Source: Sporosarcina limicola (lineage in GTDB: Bacteria; Bacillota; Bacilli; Bacillales_A; Planococcaceae). Taken from it: 64,000 nt of DNA. The position numbers and the translations under genes were made by a program. The notes beneath the pieces are model-generated. The model searched no databases. It was not told the DNA's origin and saw only the letters and a program-made list of their open reading frames with translations. The stretch lies in the NCBI RefSeq assembly GCF_014873855.1, contig NZ_JADBEL010000008.1:67741-131740 (forward strand), in the 5' to 3' direction. This document shows, one piece after another, positions 1 to 8,733 of the stretch (positions are counted from its first letter, which is position 1; every line of letters begins with the position of its first letter).

Positions 1-1
1 C

Positions 2-258
2 CGCTTTTCTTAATGTCTAGGCTCCGGTGCCTAGAGGCTCGGGTCATAAGCCAGTTCGGCTGTGCGGCAAAGAACGCCGCTTCGCCAACCCGTCTTATGC
101 CTGTCGCCTCTGAACAGGCACCTGCGCTTTTCTTAATGTCTAGGCTCCGGTGCCTAGAGGCTCGGGTCATAAGCCAGTTCGGCTGTGCGGCAAAGAACGC
201 CGCTTCGCCAACCCGTCTTATGCCTATCGCCTCTGAACAGGCACCTGCGCTTTTCTTA
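2..258. repeat. 123-bp intergenic tandem repeat, two copies plus 11 bp
   Basis: Two near-identical copies (2-124 and 125-247, one G/A difference noticed) are followed by the first 11 bases of a third. Each unit carries internal hairpins, for example CTAGGC/GCCTAG at 17-34 and GCGGC/GCCGC at 64-80. Because 123 is a multiple of three, an open frame runs through both copies, but it has no ribosome site and simply repeats a 41-residue unit, so I read it as non-coding. Its GC content is visibly higher than the neighbouring genes. It looks like a small dispersed intergenic repeat. Confidence 0.9.
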
Positions 259-336
259 TCAATGAGTGAAGTTCAGTGAACTTAAGTATAGGACCAATAC
301 GAGCATTCCGATACCGATAAACAATTGGACATCCAT
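259..336 (-). CDS. 25-residue hydrophobic peptide
   Basis: The ATG at 336 is preceded by a strong ribosome site (GGAGGT at 350-345, 8 bases away). The peptide begins MDVQLFIGIGMLVLVLYLSS and is essentially one membrane helix with a short polar tail. The stop lies one base from the end of the tandem repeat. I do not recognise it. Size, hydrophobicity and good ribosome site fit a small membrane peptide; type I toxin is only one possibility and no antisense RNA is evident. Confidence 0.5.
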   Translation of the reverse strand: MDVQLFIGIGMLVLVLYLSSLNFTH

Positions 337-481
337 CAGTAAGTACCTCCTTCAAAAAAACGTGCATTTCTCAACGTCTTTATTGTACAATGAAAATAAG
401 AAAGAAGAAACCTTTTACGCACCATTTCGTCTGATTGACTAACACTATTAAAAAATTCGAATAATTGAAGGTGATGTTCAA

Positions 482-1081
482 ATGAAACAATGGTTACAAA
501 AAACACTCATCATTGCTGTTGCATTATTGACATTTGGTGCTATTTCACCTAATCATGAAATTTGGACGAGCTTACAGGGTAAAGATGAAGCGAAGCAAGC
601 AATTCGTCCATCAATCGATACAGATTTTCAGTACAGCCTTGCCGAATCGGATTTTGAACGAGAATTACCAGAACAGTCGGGATTAATTGTAGATAACCTC
701 GTCGCTTCGGCAAAAGAGTTATCTTATACAAAATTCGGTTCGAAAATCGGCCCGGTTATTTCCAATGAATTTGATGAAGTCATTTTCCCGAAAATCGAAG
801 AAGCAATTCAGATTGTTCTCCTGACTTCTGGAGATCTTCATAAACGTCGTCTTGCCATTAGTGAAAGACCCGCCGGAGATTACGCTGAAAAAATCTTTCA
901 TGTGCAAGATATGAATGACAAAAAAGACCTTATTCGTTTCCACGTTCGAACGGAGAAACGACCACAAGATGGTTACTTCTTCAACTTCCATTATCACATT
1001 GCTGATGACGGATTTGTTGCTCATCACTCGATTGGAGACATCTACTGGTCCAAAAATACACCGCCGAAGTGGTTATCCTAA
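482..1081 (+). CDS. ypjP: YpjP-like protein
   Basis: The 199-residue protein has an N-terminal signal or membrane segment (about residues 5-22) and an extracytoplasmic polar body. Its position directly upstream of thyA-dfrA matches ypjP of Bacillus, whose function is unknown. The start is supported by GAAGGTGATG just upstream. A hairpin overlapping the stop separates it from thyA. Confidence 0.75.
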   Translation: MKQWLQKTLIIAVALLTFGAISPNHEIWTSLQGKDEAKQAIRPSIDTDFQYSLAESDFERELPEQSGLIVDNLVASAKELSYTKFGSKIGPVISNEFDEVIFPKIEEAIQIVLLTSGDLHKRRLAISERPAGDYAEKIFHVQDMNDKKDLIRFHVRTEKRPQDGYFFNFHYHIADDGFVAHHSIGDIYWSKNTPPKWLS

Positions 1082-1101
1082 ACCTTCCGGCGGTGTTTCT
1101 A
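1059..1101 (+). terminator. hairpin overlapping the ypjP stop
   Basis: ACACCGCCGAAG pairs with CTTCCGGCGGTGT (one bulged C), followed by a short, imperfect T-rich run. Probably a weak terminator of ypjP. Confidence 0.5.
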
Positions 1102-1129
1102 TGTCATCTCGGTCCATTTTTGTTATACT
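1102..1129 (+). promoter_or_regulatory. candidate thyA promoter
   Basis: TGTCAT at 1102-1107, 16-base spacer, then TGT-TATACT (extended -10, 1121-1129), 26 bases before the thyA start. Sigma-A type by eye. Confidence 0.5.
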
Positions 1130-1155
1130 AAAAAGTAGTGTAAGGAGGTTTTTCT

Positions 1156-2097
1156 ATGAAACAATATTTAGATTTATGTAAACATGTTCTTGAAACAGGA
1201 ACGAAGAAAGAAGATCGAACAGGTACGGGGACTTTTAGTGTCTTCGGCTATCAAATGCGTTTCGATTTGGCGGAAGGTTTTCCGCTTATGACAACGAAGA
1301 AAACGGCTTTTCGACTGATTACATCGGAACTATTATGGTTTTTGAAAGGCGATACGAATGTGAAGACGCTTATTAAAGACCGAAATCCAATCTGGGATGA
1401 ATGGGCTTTTGAACAATGGGTTAAGAGCGCTGAATACGTGGGACCAGATATGGTGAACTTTGGAATTCGAGCCACGCAAGATCCTGAATTTAAAGCGATT
1501 TACAAGACCGAAATGGCACAATTTAAAGAACGTGTAATGGCAGATGATGAATTCGCTGCGAAGTATGCTGACCTTGGTCCGGTATACGGTAAACAATGGC
1601 GTTCTTGGTCGACTGGCGATGGAACAATCGATCAAATTGCAAACTTGATTGAAGGCCTCAAAAACAATCCGAATTCTCGCAGGCATATCGTGACTGCCTG
1701 GAATCCTTCTGAAGTGGAAGATATGGCATTGCCGCCTTGTCACGCAATATTTCAATTTTACGTGTCGAATGGCAAACTATCCTGTCAACTGTACCAGCGA
1801 AGTGCGGACATATTCCTTGGTGTACCGTTCAATATTGCATCGTATGCACTTCTCGTCCATTTAATCGCACACGAGTGCGGACTCGCGGTTGGAGAGTTTG
1901 TTCATACACTTGGAGACGCACATATCTATACAAATCATATCGACCAAGTGAATGAACAGCTACTTCGTGAACCCAAAAAACTCCCTACATTAGAACTACA
2001 AGTTGAAGGGAAATCAATATTTGATTTGACAACGGAAGATATCCAACTTGAGAATTATGATCCATATCCGAAAATTAAAGCACCGATCGCTGTTTAA
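1156..2097 (+). CDS. thyA: thymidylate synthase
   Basis: Converts dUMP and methylene-tetrahydrofolate to dTMP and dihydrofolate. The 313-residue protein shows the phosphate-binding R21 in EDRTGTGT, the catalytic Cys195 in LPPCHAIFQ and the [12 protein letters not shown] motif. It is about 50 residues longer than the 264-residue E. coli type; the extra segment at about residues 85-135 corresponds to the insert of the Lactobacillus casei-type enzyme. AAGGAGG at 1142 fixes the start. dfrA follows after 16 bases, so the dihydrofolate made here is recycled by the next product. Confidence 0.96.
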   Translation: MKQYLDLCKHVLETGTKKEDRTGTGTFSVFGYQMRFDLAEGFPLMTTKKTAFRLITSELLWFLKGDTNVKTLIKDRNPIWDEWAFEQWVKSAEYVGPDMVNFGIRATQDPEFKAIYKTEMAQFKERVMADDEFAAKYADLGPVYGKQWRSWSTGDGTIDQIANLIEGLKNNPNSRRHIVTAWNPSEVEDMALPPCHAIFQFYVSNGKLSCQLYQRSADIFLGVPFNIASYALLVHLIAHECGLAVGEFVHTLGDAHIYTNHIDQVNEQLLREPKKLPTLELQVEGKSIFDLTTEDIQLENYDPYPKIKAPIAV

Positions 2098-2113
2098 CGA
2101 AAGGGAGATATCA

Positions 2114-2608
2114 ATGATTTCATTACTTGTAGTACATGATCCGAACAGGGTCATTGGACTGAACAATAAAATGCCTTGGCATATTCCCGAAGAACTCGCC
2201 TACTTCAAAAAGGTATCTATGGGAAAAGCAATGGTAATGGGCAGAAAAACATATGAATCGATTGGCAGGCCCTTACCTGGCAGATTGAACATCATTGTGA
2301 CGCGCAATAAGGCGTATACTGCGGAAGGCATCGTTGTCGTTCATGACTTAGATGAGGCAATTTTAAAAGCGAAAGAGTATGCGGATGAAGTGATGATTAT
2401 TGGTGGATCGGAAATATTCAGCTTGGCTTTGGATATTGCGGATCGGCTCTATATCACACTTATCCAAAAATATTTTGAAGGCGACACATTTTTCCCGCCT
2501 TATGACGAGGGTTGGAAACGAGTATCTACCTCAGAAGACGTTCTTTCAGCTGACGGTATTCCTTATTCATATCTAATCTATGAAAGGGACGCTGAAAATA
2601 GGATTTGA
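2114..2608 (+). CDS. dfrA: dihydrofolate reductase
   Basis: Reduces dihydrofolate to tetrahydrofolate with NADPH; target of trimethoprim. The 164-residue protein has the NKMPWHIPEEL active-site segment (W22, acidic E27 where E. coli has D27), the GRKTYESIGRPLPGR nucleotide-binding loop and IIGGSEIF. A longer open frame begins upstream at 2048 inside thyA, but the ATG at 2114 has AAGGGAG correctly spaced and gives the family length. Cotranscribed with thyA. Confidence 0.96.
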   Translation: MISLLVVHDPNRVIGLNNKMPWHIPEELAYFKKVSMGKAMVMGRKTYESIGRPLPGRLNIIVTRNKAYTAEGIVVVHDLDEAILKAKEYADEVMIIGGSEIFSLALDIADRLYITLIQKYFEGDTFFPPYDEGWKRVSTSEDVLSADGIPYSYLIYERDAENRI

Positions 2609-2713
2609 GCTGCCCTGTTTGCAGGAGATAGATGTGAATCCTGAGTGTGATAATTGAGTATACTTTAACTGGAATAGATTGAGAATATCTACTTTTAAAG
2701 GAGAGTGCAAGTT

Positions 2714-3553
2714 GTGAAAAATATTCATATCGTTACAGACTCAACAGCTGATTTGAAGGAAGAGGACATTCAGAAGTACGGTCTTTATATCGTTCCACTA
2801 ACTATCCATATTAATGGAAAAACATACATCGATGGTGTGGATTTACAACCAGACTCATTTCTTAATTTGATGAGAGATTCAATCGAACTACCTAAAAGTT
2901 CACAACCGGCAGCCGGTGTTTTCAAAGAACTATTTGACAGACTAGGTGAGGACGGTAGCGAGATTATTTCTTTACATATGACAGGCGGAATGAGCGGAAC
3001 AGTGAAATCCGCTCAGGCGGCAGCAGAAATGTCAACTTCAAAAGTAACTGTTATCGATTCGATGTTCATTTCCCATGCCTTAACGTTTCAAGTTATTGAA
3101 GCGGCGGAAATGGCAAAGCAAGGGAAGTCAGTCGATGAAATCGTCGAGCATTTGAATGTCGTTAGAAAAAAGACATCGCTGTTCGTTGTCGTTGACGTCT
3201 TGGATAACCTAGTCAAAGGCGGCCGCATTGGAAAAGGTCGTGCGATGATCGGTTCATTAATGAATATTAAACCGATTGCTACGCTACAGGATGGCGTTTA
3301 CACACCAGTGGGAAAAGCTCGCAGCCATAAGCAAGTTGTTTCGCAATTATTTAAAACGTTTACGGAAGAGACAGCGGGCAAAATTATTCGTGGAGTGGGT
3401 ATTTCACATGCAAATGGGTTGGCGATGGCAGAACCACTACTAAAATTGATCGAGGATTCAAGTTTTAAAGATGTGAAACTTACATTCACTACGCCCATTG
3501 TCAGCACGCATACGGGCGAAGGTGCAATCGGTTTCATGTATTACACGAATTAA
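2714..3553 (+). CDS. DegV family fatty-acid-binding protein
   Basis: DegV/FakB proteins bind a fatty acid and present it to the FakA kinase for phospholipid synthesis. The 279-residue sequence has TDSTADL near the N-terminus, KSSQPAAGVF, HMTGGMSGT and KGGRIGKGRA, all family motifs. A GTG at 2705 overlaps the ribosome site AAAGGAGA; the GTG at 2714 has the right 9-base spacing and gives the usual MKNIHIVTDST start. No fakA-like gene is in this window. Confidence 0.88.
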   Translation: MKNIHIVTDSTADLKEEDIQKYGLYIVPLTIHINGKTYIDGVDLQPDSFLNLMRDSIELPKSSQPAAGVFKELFDRLGEDGSEIISLHMTGGMSGTVKSAQAAAEMSTSKVTVIDSMFISHALTFQVIEAAEMAKQGKSVDEIVEHLNVVRKKTSLFVVVDVLDNLVKGGRIGKGRAMIGSLMNIKPIATLQDGVYTPVGKARSHKQVVSQLFKTFTEETAGKIIRGVGISHANGLAMAEPLLKLIEDSSFKDVKLTFTTPIVSTHTGEGAIGFMYYTN

Positions 3554-3628
3554 TTCAACTTCATTCAGCAGAAGTCTTCCACTTCAATAAGTGGTGGGGG
3601 TTTGCAAGGTCCTTACTTAATCTGCACG

Positions 3629-3668
3629 CAAATACGCCAAGGTGTATTTGATATGAATTTTTTTATAG
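3629..3668 (+). terminator. probable terminator after the degV-family gene
   Basis: CAAATACGCC and GGTGTATTTG form a 10-bp stem with a 2-base loop, followed by a T-run near 3659. A second hairpin (CCACTT/AAGTGG, 3579-3594) lies upstream. The whole 133-bp gap is non-coding. Confidence 0.5.
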
Positions 3669-3686
3669 AAATGGGGAATTATTCAG

Positions 3687-4502
3687 ATGAGAAGAATATT
3701 CATAATGGTAATCGCCTTCTCATTGTTTTTGTCCGGTTGCACTACATCGCATGTGAAGACGGCTGAACCTTTCTCTAAACGTGCAGAAATTTCATTTACA
3801 CAATGGGATATCCCAGGATATTTCATCCCAAAACGGATACGAGTGATTGGTTTAGGCGATTCACTTACACAAGGTGTTGGAGATGAATTGAAAAAGGGTG
3901 GTTATTTTGGTCGAATAACGACTAAGATGATTGAATGGAAAGGAGTCAAGGATGTCGATGTAGAGAACCTGGCAAAACGTGGTCGAAGAAGTGATCAGCT
4001 TATTGATCAGCTTGGAAAGACTGACATTCAATCATCTGTGCGCAAGGCGGATGTTATCTTCTTGACCATTGGGGGTAATGACATAATGAAAGTCGTTAAG
4101 GCAAACCTTTTCAATTTAAAAACAGAGCCATTTTATGATGAACTCGGAAAGTTTGAAGGCAGACTTGATGAACTTTTTAGTACCATTCGTGCGTTAAATG
4201 GTGATGCGATTATTGTCGTAGCAGGACTTTACAATCCGTTTTCAATCGTGACGGATGAAACAAATGAATTTGAAGACATTATTGATGATTGGAATGAAGC
4301 CATCAAAGTCCGTACAGTCATGGATGGAAAGTCTTGCTTTGTTCCTATAGCGGATTTATTCGATTCGAATGCGAACATGGTGTATCATACCGATTTCTTT
4401 CATCCGAACGCCAAAGGATATGAAAAGATGGCAGATCGGTTCCACGAAAAACTTGAAAAATGCGGTTTGCCAGAACTGTCGGATGGACAATTGGATTTGT
4501 AG
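3687..4502 (+). CDS. ypmR: SGNH/GDSL-family lipoprotein esterase (YpmR-like)
   Basis: The 271-residue protein has a lipoprotein signal with lipobox LSGC (Cys18), so it is probably anchored outside the membrane. The SGNH hydrolase blocks are present: GLGDSLTQG with nucleophile Ser59, GGND near residue 131, and a C-terminal DFFHPNAKG carrying the catalytic Asp and His. The substrate is unknown. It is followed 11 bases later by ypmS, as in Bacillus. Confidence 0.85.
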   Translation: MRRIFIMVIAFSLFLSGCTTSHVKTAEPFSKRAEISFTQWDIPGYFIPKRIRVIGLGDSLTQGVGDELKKGGYFGRITTKMIEWKGVKDVDVENLAKRGRRSDQLIDQLGKTDIQSSVRKADVIFLTIGGNDIMKVVKANLFNLKTEPFYDELGKFEGRLDELFSTIRALNGDAIIVVAGLYNPFSIVTDETNEFEDIIDDWNEAIKVRTVMDGKSCFVPIADLFDSNANMVYHTDFFHPNAKGYEKMADRFHEKLEKCGLPELSDGQLDL

Positions 4503-4513
4503 GAGCTGAACGC

Positions 4514-5089
4514 ATGAATCGTTGGAAAATAAGTTTTTTTGTACTCGCTGGACTTGTCTCAGCTGTCGCAGCAGCATTGGTTTACCTAATTGCAAATCCT
4601 GGCGAATCGACTCCACTACCTAAAGTGAAAATAGCGGATACTGCTGAAAATGTGTTGACTGTGAGAGCGACGAAAGAAGATTTTGAAGAAATTGCAAACA
4701 CCTATATCCGGAAAGCTGTAAAAGGTGAGCCTCTCCCTGTAATAATGAAAATCACTGATGATGTGATTCTATCTTCAGAAATGACGGTATTTTCGCAAAC
4801 ACTGCCAGTTATTATGCATTTTGATCCGATTGTGCAGGAAGATGGGAACCTGATTTTGAAACAATCATCCATGGAAATTGGACGATTGAATATACCACCT
4901 TCAACCGTCTTAAAAGTCTTAAGAGATTCGGTAAAACTACCTCCTTGGATGATTGTTCGGCCTAAAGAAGAGGAATTGTTCATAGACCTATCCAAAATCC
5001 CTGTTTCAGGTAATTTACAAGTGAAAGCGAAAGCGTTCAATTTGGCTAAAGATGAAATTATTCTCGAAATCATTATTCCAAAAGAATGA
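4514..5089 (+). CDS. ypmS: YpmS family (DUF2140) membrane-anchored protein
   Basis: The 191-residue protein has one N-terminal membrane helix (about residues 7-25) and an extracytoplasmic domain typical of the YpmS family, function unknown. AGGAG at 4501 fixes the ATG at 4514; an upstream in-frame ATG at 4460 lies inside ypmR without a ribosome site. In an operon with ypmR and msrAB. Confidence 0.8.
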   Translation: MNRWKISFFVLAGLVSAVAAALVYLIANPGESTPLPKVKIADTAENVLTVRATKEDFEEIANTYIRKAVKGEPLPVIMKITDDVILSSEMTVFSQTLPVIMHFDPIVQEDGNLILKQSSMEIGRLNIPPSTVLKVLRDSVKLPPWMIVRPKEEELFIDLSKIPVSGNLQVKAKAFNLAKDEIILEIIIPKE

Positions 5090-5101
5090 GGAGGTGTGAA
5101 G

Positions 5102-5632
5102 ATGACGAAAGCCTTTGCTACATTTGCAGGAGGTTGTTTTTGGTGTATGGTGAAACCTTTCGACCGATACGATGGGGTCTTATCCGTCATTTCAGGTTAT
5201 ACGGGGGGCGATACCGCAAATCCGACTTATGAACTTGTTTGTACAAATACGACAGGGCATCGGGAGGCAATCCAAATTACGTTTGACGATGAAGTCATTT
5301 CGTACCAGGAACTACTCGACGTTTTTTGGCGTCAGATTGACCCGACTGACTCGGGTGGACAGTTTTTTGACCGCGGGGAATCGTATCAGACGGCCATCTT
5401 CTATCATACATCTGAGCAACAACAACTTGCGGATACATCAAAATCGAATCTTGCTGCTTCAGGTAAATTCGATAAATCCATCACGACAGAAATTCTTCCA
5501 GCCAAACCTTTCTATGCAGCGGAAGAAGGGCATCAAAACTATTACATGAAAAACCCTACACATTATAACCGATATGCGACCGGTTCAGGTAGGGAACGCT
5601 TTAAATCTGACAATTGGGGTGAAGAATTGTGA
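5102..5632 (+). CDS. msrA: peptide methionine (S)-S-oxide reductase MsrA
   Basis: Reduces the S-epimer of methionine sulfoxide in proteins. The catalytic GGCFWC motif sits at residues 10-15 of a 176-residue protein, and the C-terminal [10 protein letters not shown] segment is typical. The ribosome site GAGGAGG (5089-5095) supports ATG 5102 rather than the GTG at 5096. It overlaps msrB by 4 bases, implying translational coupling of the two stereospecific repair enzymes. Confidence 0.95.
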   Translation: MTKAFATFAGGCFWCMVKPFDRYDGVLSVISGYTGGDTANPTYELVCTNTTGHREAIQITFDDEVISYQELLDVFWRQIDPTDSGGQFFDRGESYQTAIFYHTSEQQQLADTSKSNLAASGKFDKSITTEILPAKPFYAAEEGHQNYYMKNPTHYNRYATGSGRERFKSDNWGEEL

Positions 5633-6048
5633 CAGAGGAATTGAGAAAAAAGCTAACGGACATGCAGTATCATGTGACGCAGGAAAAAGGAACGGAGCCA
5701 CCTTTTCAAAATGAATACAATAGCAACTTCGATGAGGGCATCTATGTAGATATCATTTCCGGTAAGCCGCTATTCAGTTCGAATGATAAATATGATGCGG
5801 GTTGTGGATGGCCTAGCTTTACAAAGCCGATTGGAGCGGAGGAAGTGGAAGAGCATTTCGATACAAGTCACGGCATGAGAAGGACTGAAGTGCGCAGTAA
5901 AACGGCAAATTCCCATCTAGGTCATGTGTTTCCTGATGGACCAGAAGCTAATGGACTACGTTACTGCATTAATTCCGCCTCGCTTCGTTTTGTTCCTGTA
6001 GACAAGTTTGAAGAGGAAGGGTACGAAACGTACTTAAAGTATTTTTAA
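5629..6048 (+). CDS. msrB: peptide methionine (R)-S-oxide reductase MsrB
   Basis: Reduces the R-epimer of methionine sulfoxide. The 139-residue protein has CGWPSF (Cys59), [16 protein letters not shown] and the catalytic Cys113 in [11 protein letters not shown]. No CxxC zinc pairs are present, so it is the zinc-free form; Cys59 is a possible resolving cysteine. GTG start overlapping the msrA stop. Confidence 0.95.
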   Translation: MTEELRKKLTDMQYHVTQEKGTEPPFQNEYNSNFDEGIYVDIISGKPLFSSNDKYDAGCGWPSFTKPIGAEEVEEHFDTSHGMRRTEVRSKTANSHLGHVFPDGPEANGLRYCINSASLRFVPVDKFEEEGYETYLKYF

Positions 6049-6075
6049 ACAGAAGACTTGGAAGGGGTTGAACGG

Positions 6076-6297
6076 ATGGATCGTTCTTTTTACAGATTCG
6101 TACTATCATTCCGTGGTGGGGCGAAAAATGATTTAAAATCAGTATTTGCGGAAAGTATGTTCAATGACCAAAGTTTTCCGAGAGAGGAAAAGGCATTTGA
6201 CGTGTTGTCACGCTATGTAGAAGAAAAGGCCGATTTAGAAATAACTTCCGTCATTTTTGATGAATTATATAAATTATATGAGGAACGTTTTTTGTAA
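6076..6297 (+). CDS. yozE: YozE family protein
   Basis: The 73-residue acidic protein begins MDRSFYRFVLSFRGG and matches the small YozE/UPF0346 family, whose function is unknown. GAAGGGG at 6061 supports ATG 6076. It closes the msrAB operon. Confidence 0.8.
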   Translation: MDRSFYRFVLSFRGGAKNDLKSVFAESMFNDQSFPREEKAFDVLSRYVEEKADLEITSVIFDELYKLYEERFL

Positions 6298-6315
6298 TGA
6301 GAAACGGTGTCTTCA

Positions 6316-6344
6316 TTGCATAATGCGGTATTTGAATGTATGAT
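6316..6344 (+). promoter_or_regulatory. deoD promoter
   Basis: TTGCAT (6316-6321), 17-base spacer, TATGAT (6339-6344): near-consensus sigma-A promoter 33 bases before deoD. Confidence 0.7.
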
Positions 6345-6377
6345 GGAAAAAGAAAATTTGAAAGCGAGGCAATTTAA

Positions 6378-7082
6378 ATGAGTATACATATCAATGCAAA
6401 AAAAGGGGACATCGCAGAAGCGATTTTGCTTCCTGGAGACCCGCTCCGAGCAAAATATATCGCAGAAACATTTTTGGAAGACGTTTCACAATACAATGAA
6501 GTTCGTAATATGTTTGGTTACACTGGGACCTATAAAGGGAAGCGTGTTTCCGTCCAAGGAACAGGAATGGGCGTTCCTTCTATCTCGATTTATATAACGG
6601 AGTTAATGCAGGAATTTGACGTTCAAAAACTAATCCGGGTTGGCACTTGTGGGGCAATACAAAAAGATGTTAAATTACGTGACGTCATTATTGCACAAAG
6701 TGCTACAACCAATTCACCAATTAACAAAACATTCTTTAACGGAATAGACTTCGCTCCGACTGCTGATTTCAATCTTCTCATGAAAGCGTACAAAGCAGGG
6801 GAAGATAAAGGATTGGCATTGAAAGTAGGAAATGTCTTTACAGAAGATTTCTTTTATAATGATAGCGTTGACCATGAAAAATTGGCGCAGTATGGAGTCC
6901 TTGCAGTTGAAATGGAGACGTCCGCACTTTATACATTTGCTGCTAAGTACGGACGTCAGGCATTGTCAATCTTAACGGTGAGCGACCATATTCTAACAGG
7001 TGAAGCAACCTCTTCTGAGGAGCGACAAACCACGTTCAACGAAATGATTGAGGTAGCACTAGAAGCAGCAATTCAAGACTAA
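6378..7082 (+). CDS. deoD: purine nucleoside phosphorylase, DeoD type
   Basis: Phosphorolysis of purine (deoxy)nucleosides to free base and (deoxy)ribose-1-phosphate. The 234-residue protein has the hexameric-type motifs: His4 near the start, [22 protein letters not shown], the ribose-contacting VEMETSALY and the proton donor Asp in [10 protein letters not shown]. It has its own promoter and terminator, so it is probably monocistronic. Confidence 0.95.
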   Translation: MSIHINAKKGDIAEAILLPGDPLRAKYIAETFLEDVSQYNEVRNMFGYTGTYKGKRVSVQGTGMGVPSISIYITELMQEFDVQKLIRVGTCGAIQKDVKLRDVIIAQSATTNSPINKTFFNGIDFAPTADFNLLMKAYKAGEDKGLALKVGNVFTEDFFYNDSVDHEKLAQYGVLAVEMETSALYTFAAKYGRQALSILTVSDHILTGEATSSEERQTTFNEMIEVALEAAIQD

Positions 7083-7093
7083 TCACGACGAAG

Positions 7094-7122
7094 GACCGCC
7101 CGCAAAGTAGCGGTCTTTTTTT
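7094..7122 (+). terminator. deoD terminator
   Basis: GACCGC/GCGGTC stem followed by seven T. Confidence 0.75.
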
Positions 7123-7161
7123 ACCAAACTTAAGCAATGAAAGCGGAAAGTGGGGAATGGG

Positions 7162-8667
7162 ATGGATGAAAAAGAGAACTCTGACTTCGGTCAGGAAAAT
7201 AAACCAACCGATCAACAATCAGTAAGACAATACGTGAAACTAAAACCGTTCTCCTTAGTCATGCTTATATTTGGTTTAGTCCTTGCTACAGCAAGCGTAA
7301 CATTTTTCGTGTTGACAACAGGTGATAATAAAGTCGTTGAAGTTGTAAATCCTCAAAAAACGACAGCGAAAGAACGGAAAGAATTTAAAAAGCTATACAA
7401 TGCTTATGATGAAATGAAGAACAACTATTACGATGAGATTGACGAAGTAGCCATCATCGACGGTGCAATTAACGGAATGATTGATGCACTTGGTGATCCG
7501 TATTCCGATTATTTAAACGAAAAAGAAGCTCGGCAACTAAACGAGAGCATTTCTTCTAGCTTTGTAGGAATTGGTGCAGAAATACAGGAACATAAAGGCT
7601 ATATTAGCGTTGTTTCTCCTATTAAAAACTCACCTGCAGAACGGGCAGGGGTTTTGCCGAATGATTTAATTATTGCGGTTGACGGAAAAAGCATCCAAGG
7701 AATGTCTTCATCTGAAGCAGTTCTCCTAATTCGGGGTGAAAAAGGGACAACCGTCACTTTATCGATTAGACGTGGGGAAGCAGCCGAGCCATTCGATTTG
7801 AAAATTGGACGTGACGTCATTCCGATTGAAACAGTCTATGCCGAAATGCTGGACAAGGGGATTGCACATATCCATATCACAAGTTTTTCCGATGGTACGT
7901 ACGAAGAACTCCTTGCAGCACTCGATGAAATGGAGAAGCTCGGGATGAAGGGGTTAATTGTTGATGTGCGTCAAAATCCAGGTGGAAGGTTGGACACGGC
8001 AATCGACATTTCAGATCTTTTTGTAGAGAACGGGAAGAATTTATTCCAAATCGAAGAAAAAGGAAAGATAACAGAAATAGTTACTGCTTCTGGAAGTCAG
8101 AAAGTCGCAGTTCCAGTTGCGCTTGTCATGGATGAAGGAAGTGCTTCAGCTTCGGAAATATTGGCGGGTGCCCTAAGAGAATCTGCTGATGTACCCCTTA
8201 TCGGCGTGAAGTCTTTCGGTAAAGGGTCTGTTCAGACGCCAAAAAATCTTCCGGACGGTTCGAACTTGAAACTGACAACAGCGAAATGGTTAACACCTGA
8301 TGGGAATTGGATTCATAAAAAAGGCATCGAACCAGATATCAAAGTACCTTATCCATCGTACGCGATGCTTCCTTTCCTCGACCCAACAATGGAGATGAAG
8401 GAAGGAATGCTATCTCCTACCGTGAAATCCGCTGAGGAAATGTTGAAAGCGGTTGGCTACAATCCAGGTGATGTCGATGGCGTGTTTGATAAACAGACGG
8501 AAAAGGCTGTGAAAACACTTCAAAAAGATCTGGCGTTAGAAACAACGGGGATTTTATTGGGTGATACAACGCTCGGTCTGATGAAAGAATTGCGAAAGAA
8601 AATCAAAGATGATGATCCACAACTTATGAAAGCGAAAGAAGTCTTGCTTAAAAAAGTTGGAAAATAA
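7162..8667 (+). CDS. S41 C-terminal processing peptidase
   Basis: The 501-residue protein has an N-terminal membrane anchor (about residues 30-50), a PDZ domain (about 120-200), the S41 protease domain with nucleophile Ser in DEGSASASEIL and Lys in FGKGSVQTP, and a C-terminal peptidoglycan-binding repeat (about 430-490). This architecture is that of CtpA/CtpB-like cell-envelope proteases. CtpB acts in the sporulation sigma-K checkpoint in Bacillus, but the role cannot be assigned here. ATG 7162 has GGGGA upstream; GTG 7150 is an alternative. Confidence 0.9.
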   Translation: MDEKENSDFGQENKPTDQQSVRQYVKLKPFSLVMLIFGLVLATASVTFFVLTTGDNKVVEVVNPQKTTAKERKEFKKLYNAYDEMKNNYYDEIDEVAIIDGAINGMIDALGDPYSDYLNEKEARQLNESISSSFVGIGAEIQEHKGYISVVSPIKNSPAERAGVLPNDLIIAVDGKSIQGMSSSEAVLLIRGEKGTTVTLSIRRGEAAEPFDLKIGRDVIPIETVYAEMLDKGIAHIHITSFSDGTYEELLAALDEMEKLGMKGLIVDVRQNPGGRLDTAIDISDLFVENGKNLFQIEEKGKITEIVTASGSQKVAVPVALVMDEGSASASEILAGALRESADVPLIGVKSFGKGSVQTPKNLPDGSNLKLTTAKWLTPDGNWIHKKGIEPDIKVPYPSYAMLPFLDPTMEMKEGMLSPTVKSAEEMLKAVGYNPGDVDGVFDKQTEKAVKTLQKDLALETTGILLGDTTLGLMKELRKKIKDDDPQLMKAKEVLLKKVGK

Positions 8668-8670
8668 CTG

Positions 8671-8706
8671 AAAAGCGTCCGGTCCGCTAGTAGGACGGAC
8701 GCTTTT
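8671..8706 (+). terminator. terminator of the S41 peptidase gene
   Basis: AAAAGCGTCCG/CGGACGCTTTT perfect 11-bp stem ending in a T-run. Confidence 0.8.
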
Positions 8707-8733
8707 CCTATCTTAATGAATAGGAGTGTACAT

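Noticed and set aside
13-279. 88-residue open frame over the tandem repeat
   Set aside because: It repeats a 41-residue unit only because the DNA period is 123; no ribosome site and GC-rich hairpins instead of coding character.
3560-3650. Transposon end upstream of ypmR
   Set aside because: Hairpins resemble IS200/IS605-type ends, but no transposase, no clear boundaries and a simpler terminator explanation.
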